From Acetobacteraceae bacterium (GTDB lineage: Bacteria; Pseudomonadota; Alphaproteobacteria; Acetobacterales; Acetobacteraceae): DNA of 36,623 nt. This document shows, one piece after another, positions 24,641-33,348 of this stretch. Position numbers and translations under genes: made by a program. Where the stretch lies: NCBI GenBank assembly GCA_030041255.1, contig JASHOF010000133.1, positions 1 through 36,623 of the forward strand, read 5' to 3'. The notes beneath the pieces were generated by a model, which saw nothing but the letters and a program-made list of their open reading frames with translations, did not search any database and was not told the DNA's origin. Position 1 is the first letter of the stretch, and each line of letters begins with the position of its first letter.

Positions 24641-25295
24641 CGGCTGGATCGCCGAGCGGAAACTCGCCGAGCGTAAAGAAAGACCGGCAGCTCCAGACGC
24701 CGAGCATGCGCCGGCACCCGACCCACCTGGGCTCCGCGAGTGCCGCCAGCTCGTAATAGACGGGGCGGCTGATTCGCGCCTCGATCGCTGCCCTGGCATC
24801 CGAGCCGGCGCGGAGGAGCAGGTAGGGCGTGGGGCTGCAGGTGAGGATGTCGTGCGCGACCCGGATCGGATGCCCTGCATCTGCCGTCACGACCTGATCG
24901 ACGTTGGTGCGGAAGGAAAGCCGCTGGTCCTGCCCGTTGCCGGACCACTTGAGCTCGACAGCGACGAAGGGCACGTCCTCGACGTCGATGCGTCCTCGCT
25001 CCGCCGGCGTCTCGAGCCAGTAGGAGCCATCGCTCTCGCGCTTGAGGACGCTCGCGAACAGGCAGACCAACTCTTTGCGGCCGATCGGGCTACCCCGATA
25101 AAGCCAGGTGCCGTCCCGACGAATCAAGAACGGAAGATGTCCGCAATCCACCGGCTGGCGCCGACGGGGACTGCCCGCGTCCGGCTGGGTTGGAAGAACA
25201 GGGACCGCGGGCGATCCGCTGCACCCGCCTTCGGCTCGAGGGATGGCGTCGGTCACGTCCGTTCGATCTCCGCTGCCTTCTCCCCTGGGTTTCAT
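24627..25295 (-). CDS. DUF1285-family protein
   Basis: The 222-residue product contains the DUF1285 core (about 50-210): CGHLPFLIRRDGTWLYRGSP, LVCLFASVLKRESDGSYWL, VEDVPFVAVELKW and RLSFRTNVDQVVTADAGHPI, finishing with RPVYYELAALAE. The function is unknown. The N-terminal 45 residues are low complexity and Pro/Gly rich. ATG 25295 follows a GGGAG ribosome site. It is transcribed divergently from the MoxR operon and overlaps the CoA pyrophosphatase gene downstream, an arrangement I recall as common in alphaproteobacteria. Confidence 0.82.
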   Translation of the reverse strand: MKPRGEGSGDRTDVTDAIPRAEGGCSGSPAVPVLPTQPDAGSPRRRQPVDCGHLPFLIRRDGTWLYRGSPIGRKELVCLFASVLKRESDGSYWLETPAERGRIDVEDVPFVAVELKWSGNGQDQRLSFRTNVDQVVTADAGHPIRVAHDILTCSPTPYLLLRAGSDARAAIEARISRPVYYELAALAEPRWVGCRRMLGVWSCRSFFTLGEFPLGDPAVDED

Positions 25296-25380
25296 ATACT
25301 CCCGAACCGGACGTGATATAGGGATCGACCCCACCTCAAGGGAAGTGCGCGAGTCGCGCCAGCAGCAAGGAATATCGCCC

Positions 25381-26391
25381 ATGTCCGCCAGCCTTTCGCC
25401 ACCGCAGCACCAGTCCGCCGAGGTGCTGGCAGAGATCGAGGCGTTGGCGGTGCGCATGCAGGCGGTGCGGGCCGAACTCGGGCGGATCATCTTTGGGCAG
25501 GGCACGGTGGTCGAGCAGACGCTGATCACGCTGCTTTGCGGTGGGCATGTGCTGCTCGTAGGCGTGCCGGGACTTGGCAAAACGAAGCTCGTCGAAACGC
25601 TCGGCACGGTGCTCGGGCTCAGCGCCAAACGCGTGCAGTTCACCCCGGACCTGATGCCGGCAGACATTCTCGGGAGCGAGGTGCTGGACGAGGACGCGAG
25701 TGGGCGACGCAGCTTCCGTTTCGTGCCAGGCCCGGTGTTCTGCCAGTTGTTGATGGCTGACGAGATCAACCGGGCAAGCCCGCGCACGCAATCGGCACTT
25801 CTGCAGGCGATGCAGGAATTCAAGGTGGCGGTCGCCGGCGAGGATCACGTGCTGCCGCGCCCGTTCCATGTGCTGGCTACCCAGAATCCGATCGAACAGG
25901 AAGGCACGTACCCTTTGCCGGAGGCTCAGCTCGATCGGTTCCTGCTTGAGATTCGCGTGCCGTATCCGGATCTCGGGGCAGAGCGCACGATGCTGCTGGC
26001 CACCACCGGGCCCGAGATTGCGCGCCCGGTGCCGGTTCTTTCCACGGAGGGGCTACTGGCCGCGCAGGCGTTGATCCGGCGGATCCCGGTTGGCGAAGCG
26101 GTGCTCACTGCGATCCTCGATCTCGTACGCGGCGCGCGGCCGGAAACCGCGATGAATGAGGCGGTGGCGCGGCACGTGGCCTGGGGCCCGGGACCACGGG
26201 CGGCGCAGGCGCTGATGCTGTCCTGTCGCGCCCGTGCCCTGCTCGATGGACGGCTCGCCCCGAGCCTCGACGACGTGATTGCACTTGGCCCCGCTGTACT
26301 CCGCCACCGGATGGCGCTCTCGTTCTCCGCCCGGGCCGAGGGGGTTGTGCTGGCCGATCTGATCGCCGGGCTGCTGGAGCGATTAGGATGA
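25381..26391 (+). CDS. MoxR-family AAA+ ATPase
   Basis: MoxR ATPases act as chaperone-like remodelers, usually with VWA and DUF58 partners. The 336-residue product has Walker A (GVPGLGKTK, 61-69), Walker B (LLMADEINRASPRTQ), sensor 1 (HVLATQNPIEQEGTYPLPEAQ) and an arginine-finger region (LDRFLLEIRVPYPD), then the helical lid domain. Length and order are normal. ATG 25381 has an AAGGAATATC ribosome site. It is first in an operon with DUF58, BatA-like/DUF4159 and VWA-like genes, each overlapping the next. Confidence 0.95.
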   Translation: MSASLSPPQHQSAEVLAEIEALAVRMQAVRAELGRIIFGQGTVVEQTLITLLCGGHVLLVGVPGLGKTKLVETLGTVLGLSAKRVQFTPDLMPADILGSEVLDEDASGRRSFRFVPGPVFCQLLMADEINRASPRTQSALLQAMQEFKVAVAGEDHVLPRPFHVLATQNPIEQEGTYPLPEAQLDRFLLEIRVPYPDLGAERTMLLATTGPEIARPVPVLSTEGLLAAQALIRRIPVGEAVLTAILDLVRGARPETAMNEAVARHVAWGPGPRAAQALMLSCRARALLDGRLAPSLDDVIALGPAVLRHRMALSFSARAEGVVLADLIAGLLERLG

Positions 26392-27308
26392 TCATCCCTC
26401 GCCTCGGCGCCGAGCAGCCCAGGGGCGCACCGCGCGAGGCGAGACGTGCCGAGGCGATGGCAGCCTCCCTGCCCGCGCTGCTCATCGCGGCCCGGCGCGT
26501 TGCGATGACGGTGGCACAAGGCGTGCACGGTCGGCGCCGGGTCGGACAGGGTGACAGCTTCTGGCAGTTTCGCCCCTTCCTGCCGGGTGACCAGGTCTTG
26601 CGGATCGACTGGCGCCAGTCGGCCAAGTCCGACCGGGTTTTCGTTCGGGAAACAGAATGGGAGGCGGCGCAGACCGTTTGCCTTTGGGCCGACGGCTCCC
26701 CGAGCATGCGCTGGCGCTCCGATCTGGCAGCCGTCACGAAGGCTGAGCGCGCGCGGCTTCTGTTGCTGGCTCTTGCCTCGCTCTTGCTGCGCGGCGGAGA
26801 ACGCGTCCGGCTGATGGTCCCAGGTGCGGTGTCGCAAGGTGGCCGCGCGGCGCTCGAGACGCTCGCATGCGAGCTGGCCGGAGCCACGTCCGACGATCCG
26901 GCCTCGAGTCTGCCGCCACGGCTGCCCTTGCCGCGGCATGCCACGGCGGTGCTGTTCGGCGATTTCCTGTCGCCACTTGCAGAGGTCCAGGCGGCGCTTG
27001 CCGGGCTTGCGGCAGTCCCGGTTTCGGTCCACGTGCAGCAGGTGATCGATCCGGCCGAACGAGCCTTGCCGTTCCAAGGCCGGGTACGGTTCACCGACCT
27101 CGAGGATGCCGGACAGGCGTTGATCCCGCGCGTCGAGGGCTTGCGAAGCGCCTATGCCGAGCGTTTCGCCCGTCATGAGGAAGGCCTGGCGCAAGCTTGC
27201 CGTAGCCTTGGCTTCAGTTTTGCTACGCACGCCACCGACCAGCCCCCTGAAACGGCACTGCTGGCGCTCTATGTTGCGCTGGCACCCCAGCGGGAGCCGC
27301 TGCAATGA
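26388..27308 (+). CDS. DUF58-domain protein
   Basis: The 306-residue product has the DUF58 signature around 56-80 (FWQFRPFLPGDQVLRIDWRQ, then SAKSDRVFVRE) and a VWA-like fold after it (QTVCLWADGSPSMRW, an altered MIDAS with DGSPS). DUF58 proteins accompany MoxR ATPases and are thought to be their partners or adaptors. No membrane helix is evident, so it is probably cytoplasmic. It overlaps MoxR by four bases (ATGA) and is overlapped in the same way by the next gene. Confidence 0.93.
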   Translation: MIIPRLGAEQPRGAPREARRAEAMAASLPALLIAARRVAMTVAQGVHGRRRVGQGDSFWQFRPFLPGDQVLRIDWRQSAKSDRVFVRETEWEAAQTVCLWADGSPSMRWRSDLAAVTKAERARLLLLALASLLLRGGERVRLMVPGAVSQGGRAALETLACELAGATSDDPASSLPPRLPLPRHATAVLFGDFLSPLAEVQAALAGLAAVPVSVHVQQVIDPAERALPFQGRVRFTDLEDAGQALIPRVEGLRSAYAERFARHEEGLAQACRSLGFSFATHATDQPPETALLALYVALAPQREPLQ

Positions 27309-30061
27309 GCTTTGCCGCGCCATGGCTTCTGCCCGCGCTGCTTGCCCTGCCGCTGCTCTGGTGGCTGCTCCGCGTCACACCTCCGGCACCGCGGCAGCAG
27401 AGCTTTCCGGCGGTCCGGCTGCTGCGGGAACTGATGCCAACGGAGGAAACGACAGCGCGCACACCCTGGTGGCTGCTCGCGCTCAGGCTCGTCACCGCTG
27501 CGCTTGTGATCATCGGCCTTTCCGGCCCGGCGCGACAGGCAGGCAGCCTGCCGCTGGGTCACGGCCCGGTCCTGCTCGTGATCGACAATGGCTGGGCGGC
27601 AGCTTCGGACTGGTCTGCCCGCATCGCCGCCGCCGATTCCGCGCTTGATCAGGTTGCCCGCGCCGGCGCGCGTGTGGCTCTGCTCAGGACCGCACCCACT
27701 CCGTCCGGGGCCCCGCTCGCGATCTCCCCGCCGATGCCGGTGCGGGAGCTCCGCGCTGAGGTCGCCCTGCTCCGGCCCGAACCATGGCCGCCCGATCGCG
27801 CGGCCGCCGCCGCGCTCCTGCGGGCGTGGCATGGCCGATGGGGGTCGCAGGCAGGCGGCGCGATTTACATCGCCGACCGCCTGGCGAGCCCGGGCGCGGG
27901 CGATGCTGCTTTTTCCGCCGCCCTGGCGCGGCTTCGGCCGGTGACGGAACTCGCCCCCCGTGTTCCCGCCGTTCGCATACTGGTGCCGCCGGCAAGCGAT
28001 GGCCCACACCTGGTCGCGCACGTGGTGCAGTTGCCGCAACCGGTGAGTGAGCGCGCCAATGTGCTGGCTGAAGCGCCGGGTGGCCGCGTGCTGGCCCGCT
28101 TCGACGTGCCGATCCCGGCCGGAGCAACGACGGGCGAAGCCCCGGTGCCGTTGCCACGCGAATTGGCCAACCGGCTGAGCGCGCTCCGCCTCGCGCCTGC
28201 CGGCCCCGCTGTTACCAGCACCGCCGCCGGGGTGGTCCTGCTCGACGAGCGCTGGCGCCGTCGTCCGGTGGGGCTCGTCTCGGGCGACCCGGCGGACGCC
28301 GACCTGCCCTTCGTCGGTGACCTCTATTACCTGAAGCGTGCGCTGGCGCCTTTCGCCCAGATCTCCCAGGGCGAGATGGCATCGCTGCTGGAGCGGAAGC
28401 TCGCCGTCATCATTCTTGCCGATCGGGTGCTGGCGCCGGGTCCGGAGACCGACGCATTGACGGAATGGGTGCGCCAGGGCGGTCTTCTCATCCGCTTCGC
28501 GGGCCCGCTGTTCGCTGCCCACCCCGATCCGCTGCTGCCGGTGCGCCTGCTCGCCGGCGAGCGTGCGCTCGGCGGCGCGCTGACGTGGGGCAACCCGGAG
28601 CGGCTGGCGCCGTTTCCGCACGCTTCGCCCTTCGCAGGACTCGTCTTGCCGAATGACGTCACCGTGACACGCCAGGTACTGGCGGAGCCCGATCTCGCGC
28701 TCGCCGGGCACACCTGGGCGACGCTCTCGGATGGCACACCGCTGGTGACTGCTGCCGGCTTTGGCGCCGGCAGGATTGTCCTGTTCCATGTGACCGCGAA
28801 TACCGCCTGGTCCAATCTGCCCCTCTCCGGTTTGTTCGTTTCCATGCTGCACCGGCTGCTGGAGGTCGCGGCGGGAGTGGCAGAAACTCCCGGCCGCGCC
28901 ATGCTGGCGCCGGGAGAGGTGCTGGATGGCTTCGGGGCCCTGGAGGCGCCGGGTGCGGCGGCGAGCCCTCTCCGCGCCGACCGGTTCACGACCAACGCCG
29001 GGCAGGCCGTTCTGCCTTCGCCCCGGCATCCGCCCGGCCTGTACGGACCTCCGGACGGCAGGCGCGCGCTGAACCTTTCTCCTGCCCTGCCGGCGCTCGG
29101 CCTGATGCCGACGATTCCGGGCGCAGCACTCAAGGCACTTCAGGGTCTCGGCCGAGACCAGCCATTTGGCCCGCCACTTCTGGCCTTGGCGGCTGCCCTC
29201 TTCATCGTTGACCTGTTGATCGCACTGGCTCTGCGCGGGCTGCTCGGCCGGCCGGCCAGGCTTGCTTCCCAGACCGGCACCGCTCTCTTCGCGCTCCTCA
29301 TCGCGCTTGGCCCGCCCGGCAATGCCCAGGCCGAGGTTGCTGACACCGACCCGGCCCTGGTGACCCGGATTGCCTATGTGCTGACTGGCAATCCTGCCGT
29401 CGACGCGCTCACTCGCGAGGGGCTGAGCGGCCTCGGCGAGTTCGTCAACGCGCGCACTGCCGTCACGCTCGGCGAGCCGAAGGCCGTGGTCCCGGGGCGC
29501 GACGACCTCAGCTTCTATCCTCTTCTCTATTGGCCGGTGATTCCGAGCGCACCGGCGCTCACACCGGCGGCGGTGACCGCGCTCAACCGTTTCATGGGCA
29601 ATGGCGGCATCATCCTGATGGATACGGAGGGTGGTGATGCTGACGCATCCGGTTCCGGTGCCGGCTTCGCGCCCGGTGCCGGGACGGCGCTCGTTCGCGT
29701 CTCGCGGGGGCTCGCCATTCCGCCATTGACGACTCTCACGTACCAGAACGTGCTTGCTCACACGTTCTATCTTTTACGTGATTTTCCGGGCCGATTCGAT
29801 GGGGCGCCGGTCTGGCTGGCAGGTGATCCTGCCAATCGCAACGACAATGTGAGCCCGGTGATCGTCGGAGCGAATGACTGGGTGGCCGCCTGGGCGGTCG
29901 ACGCCAACGGGCAATACCCGTACGCCTCCGTTCCGGGGGGAGCGAATCAGCGCCTGCTGGCCTACCGGTTCGGCGTCAACGTCGTGATGTACGCGCTGAC
30001 CGGCAACTACAAGGGCGATCAGGTACATCTGCCCGCGATCCTGGAACGGCTGGGGCAATGA
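27305..30061 (+). CDS. BatA-like membrane protein with C-terminal DUF4159 domain
   Basis: A 918-residue inner-membrane protein. The N terminus is the BatA-type double-helix anchor (AAPWLLPALLALPLLWWLL and a second helix about 56-75). A degenerate VWA-like segment follows (PVLLVIDNGWAAASDW, lacking the DxSxS ligands), then a glutamine-amidotransferase-like segment (about 320-520, EWVRQGGLLIRFAGPLFAA), another membrane helix (about 625-648) and DUF4159 (about 680-916; FYPLLYWPVI, GGIILMDTEGG, FYLLRDFPGR, MYALTGNYKGDQVHLPAIL). The function is unknown; it likely works on the envelope with the MoxR ATPase and DUF58 protein. Overlaps both neighbours by four bases. Confidence 0.9.
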   Translation: MSFAAPWLLPALLALPLLWWLLRVTPPAPRQQSFPAVRLLRELMPTEETTARTPWWLLALRLVTAALVIIGLSGPARQAGSLPLGHGPVLLVIDNGWAAASDWSARIAAADSALDQVARAGARVALLRTAPTPSGAPLAISPPMPVRELRAEVALLRPEPWPPDRAAAAALLRAWHGRWGSQAGGAIYIADRLASPGAGDAAFSAALARLRPVTELAPRVPAVRILVPPASDGPHLVAHVVQLPQPVSERANVLAEAPGGRVLARFDVPIPAGATTGEAPVPLPRELANRLSALRLAPAGPAVTSTAAGVVLLDERWRRRPVGLVSGDPADADLPFVGDLYYLKRALAPFAQISQGEMASLLERKLAVIILADRVLAPGPETDALTEWVRQGGLLIRFAGPLFAAHPDPLLPVRLLAGERALGGALTWGNPERLAPFPHASPFAGLVLPNDVTVTRQVLAEPDLALAGHTWATLSDGTPLVTAAGFGAGRIVLFHVTANTAWSNLPLSGLFVSMLHRLLEVAAGVAETPGRAMLAPGEVLDGFGALEAPGAAASPLRADRFTTNAGQAVLPSPRHPPGLYGPPDGRRALNLSPALPALGLMPTIPGAALKALQGLGRDQPFGPPLLALAAALFIVDLLIALALRGLLGRPARLASQTGTALFALLIALGPPGNAQAEVADTDPALVTRIAYVLTGNPAVDALTREGLSGLGEFVNARTAVTLGEPKAVVPGRDDLSFYPLLYWPVIPSAPALTPAAVTALNRFMGNGGIILMDTEGGDADASGSGAGFAPGAGTALVRVSRGLAIPPLTTLTYQNVLAHTFYLLRDFPGRFDGAPVWLAGDPANRNDNVSPVIVGANDWVAAWAVDANGQYPYASVPGGANQRLLAYRFGVNVVMYALTGNYKGDQVHLPAILERLGQ

Positions 30062-32208
30062 TGCCGGTCGGGCATGGTATCGCAGCACTTTCCTTTGATC
30101 CGGCCCTGCCGCTCTGGTTGGTCGCGGCGATCGGCGCGGCGGCGGTGCTGGCCAGTCTTCCTGCCCTGCTCAGGGGTGCACGCGGCTGGCCATGGCGAGT
30201 GGCGGCGCTGGCGGTATTGGCGGGGTGGCTCAGCGGACCTCGGCTGATCCGGGAGACCTGGCAGAATCTGCCGGATATCGGCCTTCTCGTGCTCGACCAG
30301 AGTGCCTCGATGCAGGTGAATGGCCGGGCGGCGGAGGCCGCAGCGGCTGCCTCCAGGCTGCGCGCAGAGGCACTGCACTTCCCGGGACTGGAGTTGCGGA
30401 CAGTATCGGTCGGCAATTCAGGGAGCGGCACACAACTCTTCGCCGCTCTCGACCGCGCGCTCGCCGAGGTGCCGCGCGACCGGTTGGCGGGCGTTATCGC
30501 GATTACCGATGGCGAGGTGGCAGACGTACCAACCGTCGCCAGGAGCCCGCTTCAGCACGCACCGTTGTCGCTCCTGATCCCAGCGCGTGGCGAAGAAATC
30601 GACCGCAGCATCGAGCTCCTTGCATCCCCCTCCTACGGAATCGTCGGCAAGGATGTGACGCTGGAAGCCGAGGTCGTGGATCACGGCGTCAGCCATCCTG
30701 TGGGAGCCGCGGAAGTCACGATCCGCCGCAACGACGCCCCACCCGAGGTCGAGAGTGTTCCGATCGACCGGCCGGTGCGCATCCAGGTACCGATCACCCG
30801 CGCCGGGCAGACGGTGGTTGCCCTCCAGGTAGAGAAGCTGCCGGGCGAGGTCTCGACGCTCAACAACAGCGTGGTGGCAACCATTAACGGGGTGCGCGAT
30901 CGGCTGCACGTACTGCTGGTGTCGGGCGAGCCCAATCCAGGCGTGCGCGCATGGCGACGGTTGCTGAAGTCGGATCCGGCCGTCGATCTCGTGCACTTCA
31001 CGATTCTTCGACCGCCCGACAAGGAAGATGGAACGCCGCTGAACGAGCTCGCCCTGATCGCTTTCCCCGCCCACGAACTGTTCGTGGAGAAGCTCAGGCA
31101 TTTCGACCTGATCATCCTCGACCAGTTCACCAATGATGGCCTGCTGCCGCCGGTCTATCTCGACAACATGACGGACTACGTGCAGGGCGGCGGCGCCGTT
31201 CTGATGACGGCTGGGCCGGAATTCACCGAACCCGACAGCCTGGCCTATACGCCCCTCGCATCGGTACTGCCGGCGAAGCCGGTGGCGGGTCCTGACGGGG
31301 TGGTGGCGGGGTCCTTCCGTCCCCTCCTGACCCACCTCGGCGAGCGCCATCCGGTGACCGCTGACCTGCCGGGTTGGCAATCCAACGGCCAGCCGGAATG
31401 GGGCCCATGGTACCGCCACGACCTTGTGACCGATGTCGAGGGCGAGGTGTTGATGAAGACGCCAACCGGCGCCCCGCTTCTGATTCTGAATCGGGTCGGC
31501 AAGGGGCGGGTTGCGTTATTGCTTTCGGATCAGCTCTGGCTCTGGGCGCGCGGCCATGAGGGTGGCGGCCCGCAGGCGGAACTCATGCGACGGGTGGCAC
31601 ACTGGCTGATGAAGGAGCCGGCGCTCGAGGAGAACGCGCTGACGGCGCGGATAGAGGACGGGCGGCTGATCGTTGCGCGTCGGAGTCTTGCCGCCGACGC
31701 TGCCGGAACCGTCGATGTGACATCTCCGGACGGCCGGACCACCTTGCTTCGACTGTCTGCCGAAGCCCCCGGGAGGGCAGCCGGTTCGATGCCCGCCACG
31801 CTTCCCGGGGTCTGGCGGGTCGGGGCCAGCACCGGTGGCGTCGCGGCCGGACAAGCCGGCGATATGCCTAGCCCTGCCTTCGTTGCTGCCGGGGCTTCCG
31901 ATCCGCTCGAGCTTGCTGATCTCCGTGCCACCGCAAGCAAGCTTCTGGCTCTCGTCCGTGCCAGCGGTGGCAGCGTGCATTGGCTCGGGGCGAGCGGGGT
32001 GCCGGAGCTCAGGGCGGTGGAACGCGGGCAGCCGGCAGGCGGTGCCGGCTGGATCGGGCTCCGGCGCAATCATGCCCACCTGATTACCGGCGTTACCATG
32101 ATCCCACTGTTGCCGGCCTGGGCGGCGCTGATCGTGCTGCTCGGTCTGATGGTGCTCGCCTGGCAACGCGAGGGCGCCGAGCCGGAGCGGCGCCGCCCGG
32201 CGGCCTGA
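30058..32208 (+). CDS. VWA-like/glutamine amidotransferase-like membrane protein of the MoxR operon
   Basis: The 716-residue product has two N-terminal membrane helices (about 14-36 and 44-60), a VWA-like domain with an intact DxSxS metal-site motif (LVLDQSASM, about 76-84) and IAITDGEVAD, an immunoglobulin-like stretch (about 185-270), and a class I amidotransferase-like domain (about 280-510; FDLIILDQFTN, VQGGGAVLMTAGPEF, GKGRVALLLSDQLW). It ends with a membrane helix (about 680-702) and a short basic tail. No catalytic Cys was seen, so the amidotransferase fold probably serves binding. Last gene of the MoxR operon, overlapping the previous gene by four bases. Confidence 0.8.
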   Translation: MMPVGHGIAALSFDPALPLWLVAAIGAAAVLASLPALLRGARGWPWRVAALAVLAGWLSGPRLIRETWQNLPDIGLLVLDQSASMQVNGRAAEAAAAASRLRAEALHFPGLELRTVSVGNSGSGTQLFAALDRALAEVPRDRLAGVIAITDGEVADVPTVARSPLQHAPLSLLIPARGEEIDRSIELLASPSYGIVGKDVTLEAEVVDHGVSHPVGAAEVTIRRNDAPPEVESVPIDRPVRIQVPITRAGQTVVALQVEKLPGEVSTLNNSVVATINGVRDRLHVLLVSGEPNPGVRAWRRLLKSDPAVDLVHFTILRPPDKEDGTPLNELALIAFPAHELFVEKLRHFDLIILDQFTNDGLLPPVYLDNMTDYVQGGGAVLMTAGPEFTEPDSLAYTPLASVLPAKPVAGPDGVVAGSFRPLLTHLGERHPVTADLPGWQSNGQPEWGPWYRHDLVTDVEGEVLMKTPTGAPLLILNRVGKGRVALLLSDQLWLWARGHEGGGPQAELMRRVAHWLMKEPALEENALTARIEDGRLIVARRSLAADAAGTVDVTSPDGRTTLLRLSAEAPGRAAGSMPATLPGVWRVGASTGGVAAGQAGDMPSPAFVAAGASDPLELADLRATASKLLALVRASGGSVHWLGASGVPELRAVERGQPAGGAGWIGLRRNHAHLITGVTMIPLLPAWAALIVLLGLMVLAWQREGAEPERRRPAA

Positions 32209-32342
32209 CCTGCGCCGTTGCTCAGCTTGACCAATCCGTGCTGGTGGCGCGCTCCGTTCTGCCGTATCTGGCAGCCGGCCGCGCTGCCGCGTGTCGAGCC
32301 TTCGCGTTGCACTGTTGAACCTCGATGATCCGGAGGAAGGTG

Positions 32343-33086
32343 ATGCGGCTTCACCGTTCCAGCCTGCCCGTCCTGGCCGGCGCGGCTTTGTTCGCGGTCG
32401 CGCTTCCTGCCGGCCCGGTTCGGGCCCAGACGCCTAGCCTGCTGAATCCCGGGCCGGTAGTCGGTACCGCGCCGGCAGCGCCGCCGCGCGCGCCGCCACC
32501 GCCGGGCCTGCCGGGAGCGGTCGGAAATGTGCGCACGCCGGCGCCCCCTCCACCCGCGGAAAGTGGACTTTCCCCGACGGCGGCACTGTTCGATGCCATC
32601 AATCGGGGAGATCTGGGAGCTGCTCGTGATGCGATCGGGCGGGGCGCCCAACTCGATGCCAAGAACCTGCTCGGGATGACGCCGCTCGAACTGGCGGTCG
32701 ACCTCAACCGCAACGACATCGCCTTCCTTCTGCTTTCGATCGAGCACGAAGGGCGTGCGGCGGCGAGCAGCGCCGGCGCGTCGACGGCGCTCAGCGTGCC
32801 GCCGGCGCCGGCGGCAGTTGCGAGCAGTCGGGCGGCCGCCAGGACGCCGGCCGGTGCAGCCGGGACGGGCGGGTCGGTGGCAGCACTGCTGCTGGCTGGG
32901 CAGCCCGCGCCAGGCACACCGCGCACCCGCTCCGCACCTTTGCAACCGGCACCTTTACACGAAGCAGGCCCTGCCGTGCACGAGGCAGACCCTGCCGCTC
33001 TGCCACCCGACGGCAGTGGCAGCCCGAACCCGGCGGTTGGGTTCCTGGGTTTTGCGCCGACGGGGGGAGCAGCCGCCCAGAATTGA
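32343..33086 (+). CDS. Exported ankyrin-repeat-containing protein, low-complexity flanks
   Basis: The 247-residue product has a signal peptide (about 1-29, ending GPVRAQ), a Pro/Ala linker, about two ankyrin-type helical units (ALFDAINRGDLGAARDAIGR, then LDAKNLLGMTPLELAVDLN, roughly 82-135), and a long Ala/Pro-rich C-terminal half with a short duplicated HEAGPAVHEADPA motif. It is likely periplasmic and protein binding; no specific partner is known. ATG 32343 has a GGAGGAAGG ribosome site, better than ATG 32325. It is separated from the MoxR operon by 134 bases and probably has its own promoter, which I could not identify. Confidence 0.7.
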   Translation: MRLHRSSLPVLAGAALFAVALPAGPVRAQTPSLLNPGPVVGTAPAAPPRAPPPPGLPGAVGNVRTPAPPPPAESGLSPTAALFDAINRGDLGAARDAIGRGAQLDAKNLLGMTPLELAVDLNRNDIAFLLLSIEHEGRAAASSAGASTALSVPPAPAAVASSRAAARTPAGAAGTGGSVAALLLAGQPAPGTPRTRSAPLQPAPLHEAGPAVHEADPAALPPDGSGSPNPAVGFLGFAPTGGAAAQN

Positions 33087-33108
33087 CGTCGGTCCAATTG
33101 ACGTCGGT
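33081..33108. repeat. Tandem 13-bp repeat at the ankyrin gene stop
   Basis: AATTGACGTCGGT occurs at 33081-33093 and again at 33096-33108, a 15-base period. The first copy includes the stop codon of the ankyrin-type gene. The core contains the palindrome GACGTC, so it could be a paired operator or a slippage product. Confidence 0.65.
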
Positions 33109-33221
33109 TCGCTCTGGTCATTTCGCCGGCGTGGCGGGCGTTCGATGCGGAATGGGCGCCGACCCCGGATGACACCGGCATGACAACGGAACGATCGGGC
33201 CGCCTCGAGGCAGACGAAATT

Positions 33222-33251
33222 TTGACCACCGTGATCGGGGCTGTGTGCTAC
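33222..33251 (+). promoter_or_regulatory. Candidate promoter for the type I secretion genes
   Basis: TTGACC at 33222-33227 is a good -35 element; TGCTAC at 33246-33251, after 18 bases, is a weak -10. It lies about 100 bases before the ABC transporter start in a 262-base gap that otherwise shows no gene. Confidence 0.3.
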
Positions 33252-33348
33252 GAACCTCTCCGGGTGGCCCGCTCAGGCCGCCGCGCTGGCGTTGCAGGCG
33301 AGAGGGTACACCTGGCCGCCCGGCCACGGTCGGACGAGGGGATCAGCG

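Noticed and set aside
27269-29761. An 830-codon minus-strand open frame opposite the DUF4159 gene
   Set aside because: It is a high-GC shadow frame; the sense gene has anchor helices and DUF4159 motifs.
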